From the NCBI GenBank assembly GCA_022820435.1, contig JAJEFL010000115.1, positions 1-17,787 of the forward strand: a DNA stretch of 17,787 bases. The letters run 5' to 3'. Under the pieces are notes generated by a model. The model saw nothing but the letters and a program-made list of their open reading frames with translations, did no database searches and was not told the DNA's origin. Positions 1 through 7,595 of the stretch are shown piece by piece. The DNA comes from Bin80 sp022820435. GTDB lineage: Bacteria > Bacteroidota > Rhodothermia > Rhodothermales > Bin80. Each line of letters begins with the position of its first letter. The first letter of the stretch is position 1. The position numbers and the translations under genes were made by a program.

Positions 1-154
1 GTCCAAGCGGATTATTGAAGTGTTTCCCGAATACCATCTCCAAAAAGTATTTTTGGGAACACTGCTTACCTCAGAGATTGGAATACCCACGCTCAAAGCC
101 AATTGCCTACATTTCCGGGAATGGATAGAGCGCCTGGAGACATTATGCAACTGA
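1..154 (+). CDS. 3' end of an unrecognised gene (partial)
   Basis: An open frame entering from the left edge is read from position 2 and ends at TGA 152-154, giving 50 residues. The tail starts SKRIIEVFPEYH and ends ERLETLCN. It looks like ordinary coding sequence: mixed amphipathic composition, no low complexity, and a helical-looking end (FREWIERLETL). I do not recognise the family, and no catalytic motif or membrane segment is visible in this fragment. It runs in the same direction as mtaB, 170 bp upstream of it, so the two could be co-transcribed, although that gap is long for an operon. Since only the tail is present, a chance open frame of this length cannot be excluded. Confidence 0.5.
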   Translation, partial: SKRIIEVFPEYHLQKVFLGTLLTSEIGIPTLKANCLHFREWIERLETLCN

Positions 155-324
155 GCAAATGTCTTATCCCCTGCTGCACAGAACCATGGACTGATTTTTC
201 CCATTGAGTCCCCGTCTGCGTGCCGATTTACCGCGTCCGAGATTAAGTATCTTTTCGGGATCATCATAATTATGGATCAAGACCAAGGAGAATTCAGTTC
301 ATCTGTCGTTTTGGAGAACTTTTC

Positions 325-1626
325 ATGGGCCGCGTTTCCTTTCACACACTTGGCTGCAAACTGAACTTTGCAGAGACGAGCAGTCTGAAGCGTCAGTTTG
401 AACTGCACGGTTTTAAACCCGTCGGGCAAAAAGAAGCCTGTGATATTTCCGTTATCAATACCTGTTCCGTGACGGCCGAAGCAGACCGGAAGTGCCGGCA
501 AACCATCCGGCGTACCCACCGCCTGAACCCGGATGCCTTTATTATCGTCACGGGCTGCTACGCGCAGTTGCGCCCGGATGAAGTTGCGGCAATTGAAGGC
601 GTAAATGCAGTACTTGGGAATTCAGAGAAAGCCCGCATTTTTGACGTACTGGAGAATTTTTCCCCGAAAGCACCTACGCAGGTCAGCGTCTCCTGTACCG
701 GTGACCTAACCACCTTTGATCCTGCCCTTTTGTCAGATGATCGCACCCGTGCATTCCTGAAGGTGCAGGATGGCTGTGACTATTCATGCTCATTCTGTAC
801 AATTCCGATGGCCAGAGGAAAAAGCCGGTCCGCCCCCCTGAGCCAAATTGTTGACCAAGCCCGTCAACTGGCAGATCGAGGGGTAAAGGAAATTGTCTTA
901 ACGGGAGTGAACATTGGCCTCTATGGTCAGGGCAGTCTTGATCCCCATGCCGAATTCACCCTGCTCCAACTGCTACAGCGATTGGCAAAGGTGGACGGGA
1001 TTCTTCGTTATCGCATCTCTTCCATTGAGCCCAACCTGCTCACCGATGAGATTATTGACTTTGTTACAGATACCCCTGTAATGGTGCCGCATTTTCATAT
1101 TCCCCTGCAAAGTGGCGAAAACTCCGTCCTGGGGGCCATGCGACGGCGCTACCGCAGAGAACTGTACCTGCAGCGACTGGAAACGATCTGCACCAAAATG
1201 CCGGATGCGGGGATTGGTGCAGATGTAATTGTCGGATTCCCGACAGAAACGGACGATCATTTTGAAGAAACGCACATGTTTCTGGCAAATCTGCCCGTGA
1301 CCTACCTGCATGTCTTCACCTATTCCGGGCGTCCAGACACCGCAGCAGCAGCAGGCCGCTTTGAGCAGCCGAACACGGTCTCTGCTTCCGAACGCGTATT
1401 CCGTAACCGAACGCTCCGGGAACTCTCACGGCGTAAACAAACCGTATTTCAGGAACGGTTCCGCGGTCAGGTCCGACCGGTACTCTGGGAGCGGAATGCC
1501 TGGTCCGGCAGGATGCAGGGCTATACGGATAACTATATCCGGGTTTCGCAGCCCTTTGAAAAGCATCGGATGGGGATGGTGGAATCCGTTCGGCTGGGCA
1601 CTGAAACCACGACCTTCGTTTCCTGA
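325..1626 (+). CDS. mtaB: tRNA t6A37 2-methylthiotransferase MtaB
   Basis: Radical-SAM methylthiotransferase of 433 residues. The family converts N6-threonylcarbamoyladenosine at position 37 of ANN-decoding tRNAs to its 2-methylthio form in the cytoplasm. The N-terminal methylthiotransferase (UPF0004) domain supplies three auxiliary-cluster cysteines: C11 (TLGCKLN), C47 (INTCSVT) and C78 (TGCYAQL). The radical-SAM cluster motif CxxxCxxC is C151, C155 and C158 (DGCDYSCSFCTIP). Downstream, ISSIEP, HIPLQSG and GADVIVGFPTE are typical of the MiaB/MtaB fold, and the last ~55 residues look like a TRAM RNA-binding domain. INTCSVT followed by ADRKCR favours MtaB over MiaB or RimO. The ATG at 325 is preceded by GGAGA at 313-317 with a 7-nt gap, a good ribosome-binding site. 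The stop at 1624-1626 directly abuts the end of the opposing aminopeptidase gene. Confidence 0.95.
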   Translation: MGRVSFHTLGCKLNFAETSSLKRQFELHGFKPVGQKEACDISVINTCSVTAEADRKCRQTIRRTHRLNPDAFIIVTGCYAQLRPDEVAAIEGVNAVLGNSEKARIFDVLENFSPKAPTQVSVSCTGDLTTFDPALLSDDRTRAFLKVQDGCDYSCSFCTIPMARGKSRSAPLSQIVDQARQLADRGVKEIVLTGVNIGLYGQGSLDPHAEFTLLQLLQRLAKVDGILRYRISSIEPNLLTDEIIDFVTDTPVMVPHFHIPLQSGENSVLGAMRRRYRRELYLQRLETICTKMPDAGIGADVIVGFPTETDDHFEETHMFLANLPVTYLHVFTYSGRPDTAAAAGRFEQPNTVSASERVFRNRTLRELSRRKQTVFQERFRGQVRPVLWERNAWSGRMQGYTDNYIRVSQPFEKHRMGMVESVRLGTETTTFVS

Positions 1627-3015
1627 CTATCCGCCGCACGCAGTTTCCACCTCTGTAATTGTTCTGGGAATGGGAGGACCCAGGATCCGATATCCCTCCG
1701 GGGTTACGACGATATTTTCCTCAATCCGTACTCCGCCAAAATCCCGCCAGTCCGCCAGCGCCTGATAATTGATGAAGGCTTCATGACGCTTTTCGCTCCG
1801 CCACTGATCCATCAGCGGCCCGATAAAATAGCACCCCGGCTCAACCGTCAATACGAATCCGGGCGCAGGGGATCTTCCGAATCGCAGAGCACAAAGCCCG
1901 AACTGCCGGCTTCTTCGGATCTGATCATCATAGCCAACCAGGTCCTCTCCCAGATTTTCCATGTCATGTACATCAAGCCCCATCATGTGTCCCAATCCAT
2001 GCGGGAAAAAGAGTGCATGTGCCCCGGCGGCAACGGATTCATCCGGATCCCCCCGCATCAAACCGATCTGCTGAAGCCGGCTAGTGAGAGTCCGCGCAGC
2101 AATCAGGTGACATGCCCGGAATGGACGGCCTGGCTGAATGCCTGACAGTGCATCGGTCAATGCGTCCAGAACCGCCTGATAAATCTCACGCTGGCGGGAA
2201 GAAAATGTCCCGCTGACCGGATAGGTCCTCGTAATATCGCTTGCATACCCTGATGCCGCCGCTGCCCCGGTATCCTGAACAATCAGATCCCCGGATTCCA
2301 GACGGCGGTGATAATTGTGATTATGTAAAACCTGGCCGTGTTTGGTCAGAATACATGGATACGCAAGGCGCCCTCCGCCACTGATGGCAATTCCCTCTGC
2401 GATGCCCGCCATCTCACGCTCATATTTTCCCGCCTGCACCGACTGCATTGCCACACGGTACATCTCGTGCGTGATCGTGAGGGCTGATTCAATTTCTGCC
2501 AGTTCCCGGGCTTCCTTGACGGATCGCTGTGCAACCATGGCACGAATCAGTTCTTCGGAATACTTTGTAGATACCTGTGCTCGCGATAAGATCCGAAGCT
2601 TCTCCAGCCCTTGACGGGTTTCTGCCCGGTATGGGGGCAGGATATGGATATCCCGTTTTTGGGAGGTCACCACGGAAAGAACACCGGCTAAATCTGCGAC
2701 ATCACATGCATGGTCTGCCCCGGTGCATTCTCTTAATTCACCTAAAGTTGGCTGTGAACCCGACCAGATGACATCATCTACCGTGGGCTCTTTGCCAAAA
2801 ATTGTCGTCTGATTCTCCTCTATGTCCATCATGGCCCAAAGCCCCGGCCTGTTCACCCCGATATAGTATAAAAAGGTGCTGTCCTGCCGAAATGGATAGG
2901 TGTTCTCTGCATAATTCATGGGACTCTCTGAATGTCCCGGCAAGAGCACGATGCCGGTCTTGATGGATTTTCGCAGTTTACGGCGACGGGCACGATATAC
3001 GTTTGCTTCAAACAT
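1627..3015 (-). CDS. pepP: Xaa-Pro aminopeptidase (aminopeptidase P, M24B)
   Basis: Dinuclear-metal aminopeptidase of 462 residues that in this family removes the N-terminal residue from peptides with proline in second position; expected to be cytoplasmic, and no signal peptide is seen. Residues 1-140 match the aminopeptidase P N-terminal domain (GIVLLPGHSE, DSTFLYYIGVNRPG). The pita-bread catalytic domain spans about 175-445. All five metal ligands are visible: D248 (QDTGA), D260 (SDITRTYPVSG), H343 (HGLGHMMGLDVHD), E392 (TVEPGCYF) and E432 (GVRIEEN). Length agrees with bacterial PepP-type enzymes. The gene is convergent with mtaB with no intergenic base, and divergent from the FKBP gene across a 108-bp spacer. 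No convincing ribosome-binding site precedes the ATG. The symbol is given by family resemblance; a PepQ-like prolidase is less likely because of the full aminopeptidase P N-domain. Confidence 0.92.
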   Translation of the reverse strand: MFEANVYRARRRKLRKSIKTGIVLLPGHSESPMNYAENTYPFRQDSTFLYYIGVNRPGLWAMMDIEENQTTIFGKEPTVDDVIWSGSQPTLGELRECTGADHACDVADLAGVLSVVTSQKRDIHILPPYRAETRQGLEKLRILSRAQVSTKYSEELIRAMVAQRSVKEARELAEIESALTITHEMYRVAMQSVQAGKYEREMAGIAEGIAISGGGRLAYPCILTKHGQVLHNHNYHRRLESGDLIVQDTGAAAASGYASDITRTYPVSGTFSSRQREIYQAVLDALTDALSGIQPGRPFRACHLIAARTLTSRLQQIGLMRGDPDESVAAGAHALFFPHGLGHMMGLDVHDMENLGEDLVGYDDQIRRSRQFGLCALRFGRSPAPGFVLTVEPGCYFIGPLMDQWRSEKRHEAFINYQALADWRDFGGVRIEENIVVTPEGYRILGPPIPRTITEVETACGG

Positions 3016-3123
3016 GATTCCGAAGTAGTTTCGATGGGTTCCTTGGAACAGGATGTAACGTGATCAATTTAAGGCATATTGCGTATACAGTGCTACTTGT
3101 CTGACCGAACTCTGTTAACATTC
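3016..3123. promoter_or_regulatory. Divergent promoter region with a 12-bp inverted repeat
   Basis: This 108-bp spacer must hold the promoters of both the minus-strand aminopeptidase gene and the plus-strand FKBP gene. It contains a perfect inverted repeat at 3038-3049, GTTCC-TT-GGAAC, which could be an operator or a chance palindrome. A short GTATAC palindrome lies at 3083-3088, about 36 bp before the chosen FKBP start. I could not place a convincing -10/-35 pair for either direction. Confidence 0.35.
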
Positions 3124-3585
3124 ATGCTTATTCGCTCTGCACTGCTGGTTCTGGCAGTCCTGCTATGCTCCAGTTGCAACCTTGACACCGAAGATATGCC
3201 CGCCGAACCCGAAGCTGCTCCTGTACCGCGTGAAGTCGCTGATCGTGATTATACCGAACTTTCTGATGGGCTCAAGTACTACGACTTTGTGGTTGGAACC
3301 GGGAATGCTGCAAAAAGCGGGGATCTGGTAACCGTGCATTATCATGGCTGGTTAACCAACGACACACTTTTCGACAGTTCCTACCAAAGAAATAACCCTC
3401 TGAAATTTAATTTAGGAACCGGCAGGGTGATTCAAGGATGGGATCTTGGTGTAGCCGGAATGCAGACTGGAGGGCAGCGTCAACTCGTGATTCCTCCGGC
3501 TCTGGGCTACGGAGCTCAGAGGAACGGTCCCATTCCCCCCAACTCCACGCTCGTTTTTGAGGTCGAACTGTTAGCCATTGAGTGA
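3124..3585 (+). CDS. FKBP-type peptidyl-prolyl isomerase, probable lipoprotein
   Basis: Cis-trans prolyl isomerase of 153 residues from the ATG at 3124. An upstream in-frame TTG at 3079 would add 15 residues, but the ATG start places a basic residue and a hydrophobic run (LLVLAVLL) right at the N-terminus, as expected for an export signal. The segment LCSSC with C18 resembles a lipobox, although the -3 position is Cys rather than the usual Leu. A short acidic/proline linker (about 19-40) follows, then one FKBP domain from about 48 to the end: HYHGWL, FDSSYQR, the active-site strand VIQGWDLGVAGM, the ALGYGAQ loop, and closing LVFEVELLAI. The family assists folding of exported proteins. It would face the periplasm, anchored to a membrane. 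Its 3' end overlaps the opposing fusion gene by 15 bp. Confidence 0.9.
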   Translation: MLIRSALLVLAVLLCSSCNLDTEDMPAEPEAAPVPREVADRDYTELSDGLKYYDFVVGTGNAAKSGDLVTVHYHGWLTNDTLFDSSYQRNNPLKFNLGTGRVIQGWDLGVAGMQTGGQRQLVIPPALGYGAQRNGPIPPNSTLVFEVELLAIE

Positions 3586-6500
3586 CCGTGCCCCATCTTC
3601 CTGAAGCACGGAATCCAGCGTTGCCGCCAACCTGGCTGCATTCGCTTCATCAAATACCATCGGGGGCTTAATCTTCAGCACGTTATGAAGCGGGCCATCT
3701 GTGGAGATCAGGATTCCCAGATCACGCATCCGGTTTGCAATATAATCGGCCTCTCTGTCCGCAGGCGCCAGAGTCTGGGGATCCCGAACCAGTTCAATCC
3801 CCAGAAACAATCCCCTCCCCCGCACATCGCCGATGAGCGGGTGCCTGCCTTTTAATTGCTCAAGAGATTGTTTAAGGAATGTGCCCGTGGCCAATGCATT
3901 TTCCTGCAGTTTTTCAGATTCAATCACATCCAGCACCGCCATCCCCACCATGCATGAAACCGGGTTCCCCCCGAACGTGCTGAAGAACTCCATCCCATTG
4001 TCAAATGAGTGCGCAATCTCCGGTGTAGTCACAACCCCTGCCAATGGATGACCATTCCCCATCGGCTTGCCCAGTACGACAATATCCGGCGTGACATCCT
4101 GAGTCTCAAACCCCCAGAAGTGATGCCCCATCCGTCCAAATCCCACCTGCACCTCGTCCGCAATGCACAGTCCCCCTGCCGTGCGTACATGTGCATACAC
4201 TTCCTGCAAATATCCCGCCGGTAATTCTATCTGCCCTCCGCAGCCAAGAAGGGACTCACAAATGAATGCGGCGATCCCATCAGGAACGGAATCAAGTTTG
4301 GTCTTCAATTCCTCTGCATACCGCGCAGCCGCATCATTTCCACGAAACCGTCCTCTGTATTGATCCGGCACCGGTGCCTGATGCACATGCGGGGAAGCAC
4401 CCGCCCCCCCGGGGCCGTCAAACTTGTACGGACTGATTGCAATCAGGGAACTTAGATGACCATGGTAAGCCCCCTCTAAAACCATGATGTCCTTCCGGGC
4501 GGTGTGTGCGAATGCGAGGCGCAGGGCCAGATCATTGGCTTCGCTGCCCGAATTCACAAAATAACATACCTTCAGCGGATCCGGCATCGTTGCCGCCAGC
4601 CGCTCTGCATAATCTACCAGCGTCTGATGCAGATAGCGTGTATTGGTGTTGAGCACGCGCATCTGCCGGATCGCCGCTGCGTTGACCCGCGGATGGCTGT
4701 GCCCCACATGGGGAACATTATTCACCGCATCCAGAAATGCCCGCCCCGTCTCATCGTAGAGATATTGACGAAATCCGCGTACAATCTGCAGGGGGCTGCG
4801 GTAGGAAATGCTGAGATTCCCCCCGATACAGCCTTTTCTCCGAGACTGGATGGTTTCGGTCGGGGACCCTGACACGGACAGCAAGTCATCCGGGATTCCC
4901 AGGATCAGGTTCGGGTCCGGGCAGATGGACAGCCACACATCCCGCTGACTTGCCGGTGCAACGCCCCAGTAGGTGCCGGACTGCCCCAGCATGTCTGCGA
5001 TCACCTGAAAATGTAAGTGCGGTGTCCATCCCCCATTCTCCTCTGGTGTTCCGAGGCGGGCAAACTCTTCGCCTCTGATGATCTTCTTCCCCGGCTGAAG
5101 TCTGTCGACAGACTCTTTGCTTAGATGTCCATACAGCGTATAAAACCGCTCTCCTTCCATCGGATGCTCCAGAATCACCAGACCTCCAAAATCCATTGCT
5201 TTTCGGCTGAACGAGAGGCTATGCACGCGGGAATCCAGCGGAGCATAGACGGGGGTACCTGCCTCCTTAAACAAATCAATACCCATATGAATCGTCCGGG
5301 CCTCATCAAACTCATTGTTTGCGGACCGGTAGTGCTTCGATGTGTAGACGATCCGGGGCTCGTTATAGCGCCCGACCCCGATTGCTGCTCCTGCACGGCG
5401 AATCCGCCTGAACCATGCCTCGGAGGCTTTCTTTGGATCAGGCGGTTGATCCAGAGGGGCAACCAACGGACTGGTCACACTCAGATCAAGTATCAGCGGA
5501 ATTTTTGTGCGCACATCGGGCTGCATGACCGGTGCAGAGATGTGTTTTCCAAGAGATACGGCCACGCGTGAACCCCTGGGGCAGGGATCCATCCCGCAGG
5601 CAGCACGCCACCGATATTCTGCCAGCGATGATGACTCTGCAGACAGGTGAGTGAGCAGAGACCATGCCCCCTCCTCGGAGACTCGAAGATACTCGTTATC
5701 GGGGTCCAGTGCCCCGCGAAACGCCGACACCAGTACACTGGAAGAAAGCCGCGCCCGGATTAATCCGTACAGGACTGAGAGTTCTGATTCTTCCAGTGGA
5801 CGGGTCTCATGGTAGCCATGCACCAATTCTGCCGCCGCCCCCACGGGATCCGGCCTTCCCATCATGATGTACGCTGCGGCAATGGCCAACTCTACGACCG
5901 TTGCTGTATGCAGCGCATCCCCAAAATCAATCAAGCCACGAATTGCTGTCTGGTACCCTGTCCCTTGAACGATGACATTGTGATCATTCGCATCATGGTG
6001 GATCACACTCTGCCGAAGCTGATCAAGGCGGGGAAGGGTTTCATTCTCAAAGGATTCCAGCGCATCCTCTACGAGCCTGCGCCGATTGATATCCTGAATA
6101 CAGTTGATGTATTCGGTGAGTTGAATCGCCCTGCGCAGGTCCCATTCGTAATTCCGGTGGGCAAACTTGTGTTCAAAGTCCTCCAGGGTGCGGTCAAGTG
6201 ACCCCAGAAACTGCCCCAGATCCCGAAGCAGCGGCCGCAGCACAGGGCGTACATCTGCGAGTACGCGTCCAGAAAGCCAGGTCACCATCCACAACTGGTG
6301 ATCCTGCCCGTGCTCCCCCGCTGCAATTGCTTTCTGGTCCCCCGCCCGCGTGGGTACAACCGCGGGGAAATACTGCCCTTCCCCCCTTGCGTGCAGATGT
6401 GCCAGTATCGCCTGCTGAAGATCCACATGACCGGACTCTGCCGCTGTATTGGAGACTTTCAGCACAAATGTGCCCTTCGCCGTATTGATACGAAAATTCT

Positions 6501-6609
6501 GATCCAAATGGCTGGGCAACCCGGTTACGCGCCCTTGCAGACCAAAATACTCTTCTGCCAGAGCCTGTGCCTCTGAAATTGAAAATGTTGGAGCGGGGTG
6601 TTCAATCAT
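3571..6609 (-). CDS. Fusion: APH-type kinase, M23 metallopeptidase domain, class III PLP enzyme
   Basis: A 1012-residue protein with three modules. (1) Residues ~10-340: aminoglycoside phosphotransferase-fold kinase, with catalytic loop HHDANDHN (D206, N211) and metal-binding IDFGD (D228). (2) Residues ~425-560: M23/LytM domain with intact zinc ligands, H441 and D445 (HMGID), H495 (YGHLS), and H531 and H533 (PHLHF). (3) Residues ~590-1005: class III aminotransferase fold, with SGSEAN, YHGH, D818 (ADEVQVGFGR) and Schiff-base lysine K848 (LGKPMGNGHP). The PLP module most resembles the phospho-lyases acting on phosphoethanolamine or phosphohydroxylysine, whose animal partner kinase (hydroxylysine kinase) is APH-like. 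That suggests phosphorylation of an amino alcohol followed by elimination to an aldehyde. This role is inference; an ordinary transaminase is possible. No signal peptide is seen, so the peptidase domain should be cytosolic. Its ATG overlaps the stop of the upstream aldolase gene (ATGA). Confidence 0.88.
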   Translation of the reverse strand: MIEHPAPTFSISEAQALAEEYFGLQGRVTGLPSHLDQNFRINTAKGTFVLKVSNTAAESGHVDLQQAILAHLHARGEGQYFPAVVPTRAGDQKAIAAGEHGQDHQLWMVTWLSGRVLADVRPVLRPLLRDLGQFLGSLDRTLEDFEHKFAHRNYEWDLRRAIQLTEYINCIQDINRRRLVEDALESFENETLPRLDQLRQSVIHHDANDHNVIVQGTGYQTAIRGLIDFGDALHTATVVELAIAAAYIMMGRPDPVGAAAELVHGYHETRPLEESELSVLYGLIRARLSSSVLVSAFRGALDPDNEYLRVSEEGAWSLLTHLSAESSSLAEYRWRAACGMDPCPRGSRVAVSLGKHISAPVMQPDVRTKIPLILDLSVTSPLVAPLDQPPDPKKASEAWFRRIRRAGAAIGVGRYNEPRIVYTSKHYRSANNEFDEARTIHMGIDLFKEAGTPVYAPLDSRVHSLSFSRKAMDFGGLVILEHPMEGERFYTLYGHLSKESVDRLQPGKKIIRGEEFARLGTPEENGGWTPHLHFQVIADMLGQSGTYWGVAPASQRDVWLSICPDPNLILGIPDDLLSVSGSPTETIQSRRKGCIGGNLSISYRSPLQIVRGFRQYLYDETGRAFLDAVNNVPHVGHSHPRVNAAAIRQMRVLNTNTRYLHQTLVDYAERLAATMPDPLKVCYFVNSGSEANDLALRLAFAHTARKDIMVLEGAYHGHLSSLIAISPYKFDGPGGAGASPHVHQAPVPDQYRGRFRGNDAAARYAEELKTKLDSVPDGIAAFICESLLGCGGQIELPAGYLQEVYAHVRTAGGLCIADEVQVGFGRMGHHFWGFETQDVTPDIVVLGKPMGNGHPLAGVVTTPEIAHSFDNGMEFFSTFGGNPVSCMVGMAVLDVIESEKLQENALATGTFLKQSLEQLKGRHPLIGDVRGRGLFLGIELVRDPQTLAPADREADYIANRMRDLGILISTDGPLHNVLKIKPPMVFDEANAARLAATLDSVLQEDGARSLNG

Positions 6610-7532
6610 TGGGTTCCGTGCAATGAATGCGTTGCTGAAGTGGACACTGATTTGTATAACTCAATACACCGGTTCGCTTCTTCGGGCGAGAGTGGAGAGA
6701 GCGGCGGCCTGAGATTCATCCAGACATCCCGTCCGGTCAAATCCTGAATCAATGCTTTCAGTGCAGGAATCATTGGCCACTGCTCAATCACCTTTCGGGT
6801 TCGATGAACATGCCTCTGAAGAATATCGGCCTCAGGAGTTTCCCATTTGTCGAAAAGATCCGCAATCAGCGGCGAGGTTACATTTGCGGTTGCACTGATG
6901 CAACCCGCTCCGCCCGCCCGGAGTGTCTCAAGGAGAAACTGCTCGCTGCCTGCAAAAACCTGTATTTCGGGAAAATTTCGGATCATCTCCAAAATACTGC
7001 TCCAGTTCCCGCTGGAGTCTTTGAATCCGGCAATACTTCCAGGGTATCTATGAAGCAGTCGTTCCACGAGCCCCGGTGTAATGGGGGTTGCGCTCATCTT
7101 CGGGAAGTGGTACAAGTACAATCTAAGCCGCCTGCTCCCTATAGACTGGAGCAGATGGTCATACGCCGCAAACAGGCCATCCTCGCTCACATTTTTGTAA
7201 TAGAACGGAGGAAGGACCAGTACGGACTGCACACCTGCCGCCAACGCATGCTCCGTCAGATCCACTGTATCGGTCAGTGCACAACAACCCGTTCCTGCCA
7301 TCAGTTGACGAGGATCAATGCCCGCATCCAGAACTGCATCCAGTGCATGTTTTCGTTCCGCCGTACTTAAACTGTTTGCCTCTCCGGTCGTCCCCATCAG
7401 GACGACTCCTGCGGCACCGCGTTCCAGGAGCCAGTGGACATGAGCACCCAGCCGGCCGTAATCTACACCCAGGTTTTGATCCAATGGGGTCAGGCTGGCG
7501 GTCAGCACTGAAAATCGTTTACCTTGGAACAT
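6606..7532 (-). CDS. DapA/NanA-family Schiff-base aldolase or lyase
   Basis: A 308-residue (beta/alpha)8 enzyme of the dihydrodipicolinate synthase / N-acetylneuraminate lyase family, which forms a lysine Schiff base with a 2-keto acid and catalyses aldol addition, cleavage or related lyase steps in the cytoplasm. Visible family features are GTTGE at 47-51, the catalytic tyrosine Y141 in LYLYHFP, and Schiff-base lysine K171 in AGFKDSS. The tyrosine motif is YHFPKMS, so the arginine that follows it in true DapA (YNxPxRT) is Met here. The segment before the lysine is also not DapA-like. True diaminopimelate-pathway activity is therefore doubtful; a 2-keto-3-deoxy sugar acid aldolase or another family member is equally open. 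It lies between galK (63-bp gap) and the fusion gene (ATGA overlap), implying co-translation with the fusion. No clear ribosome-binding site precedes its ATG. Confidence 0.88.
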   Translation of the reverse strand: MFQGKRFSVLTASLTPLDQNLGVDYGRLGAHVHWLLERGAAGVVLMGTTGEANSLSTAERKHALDAVLDAGIDPRQLMAGTGCCALTDTVDLTEHALAAGVQSVLVLPPFYYKNVSEDGLFAAYDHLLQSIGSRRLRLYLYHFPKMSATPITPGLVERLLHRYPGSIAGFKDSSGNWSSILEMIRNFPEIQVFAGSEQFLLETLRAGGAGCISATANVTSPLIADLFDKWETPEADILQRHVHRTRKVIEQWPMIPALKALIQDLTGRDVWMNLRPPLSPLSPEEANRCIELYKSVSTSATHSLHGTQ

Positions 7533-7595
7533 CGGTATTGTGATGGAGAAACACCTGGACGGCGGCCCTGCTCTATCGCTGCTTGACTGCTCCCG

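Noticed and set aside
272..364. Short ORF upstream of and overlapping the mtaB start, a possible leader peptide
   Set aside because: The ATG at 272 has no ribosome-binding site, there is no attenuator-like hairpin, and the reading frame ends inside mtaB, as chance frames often do.
1310..1765. 151-codon plus-strand frame overlapping the ends of mtaB and the aminopeptidase gene
   Set aside because: It covers the 3' ends of two well-supported genes in another frame and its translation is proline/serine/arginine-rich without a domain.
3571..6609. Assembly artefact joining three separate genes
   Set aside because: The frame is continuous through all three modules with normal linker sequence at about 340-425 and 560-590, and I recall the same domain order in other bacteria.
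6804..7370. 188-codon plus-strand frame antisense to the aldolase gene
   Set aside because: Complete overlap with a gene that has all its active-site residues; the translation shows no domain.
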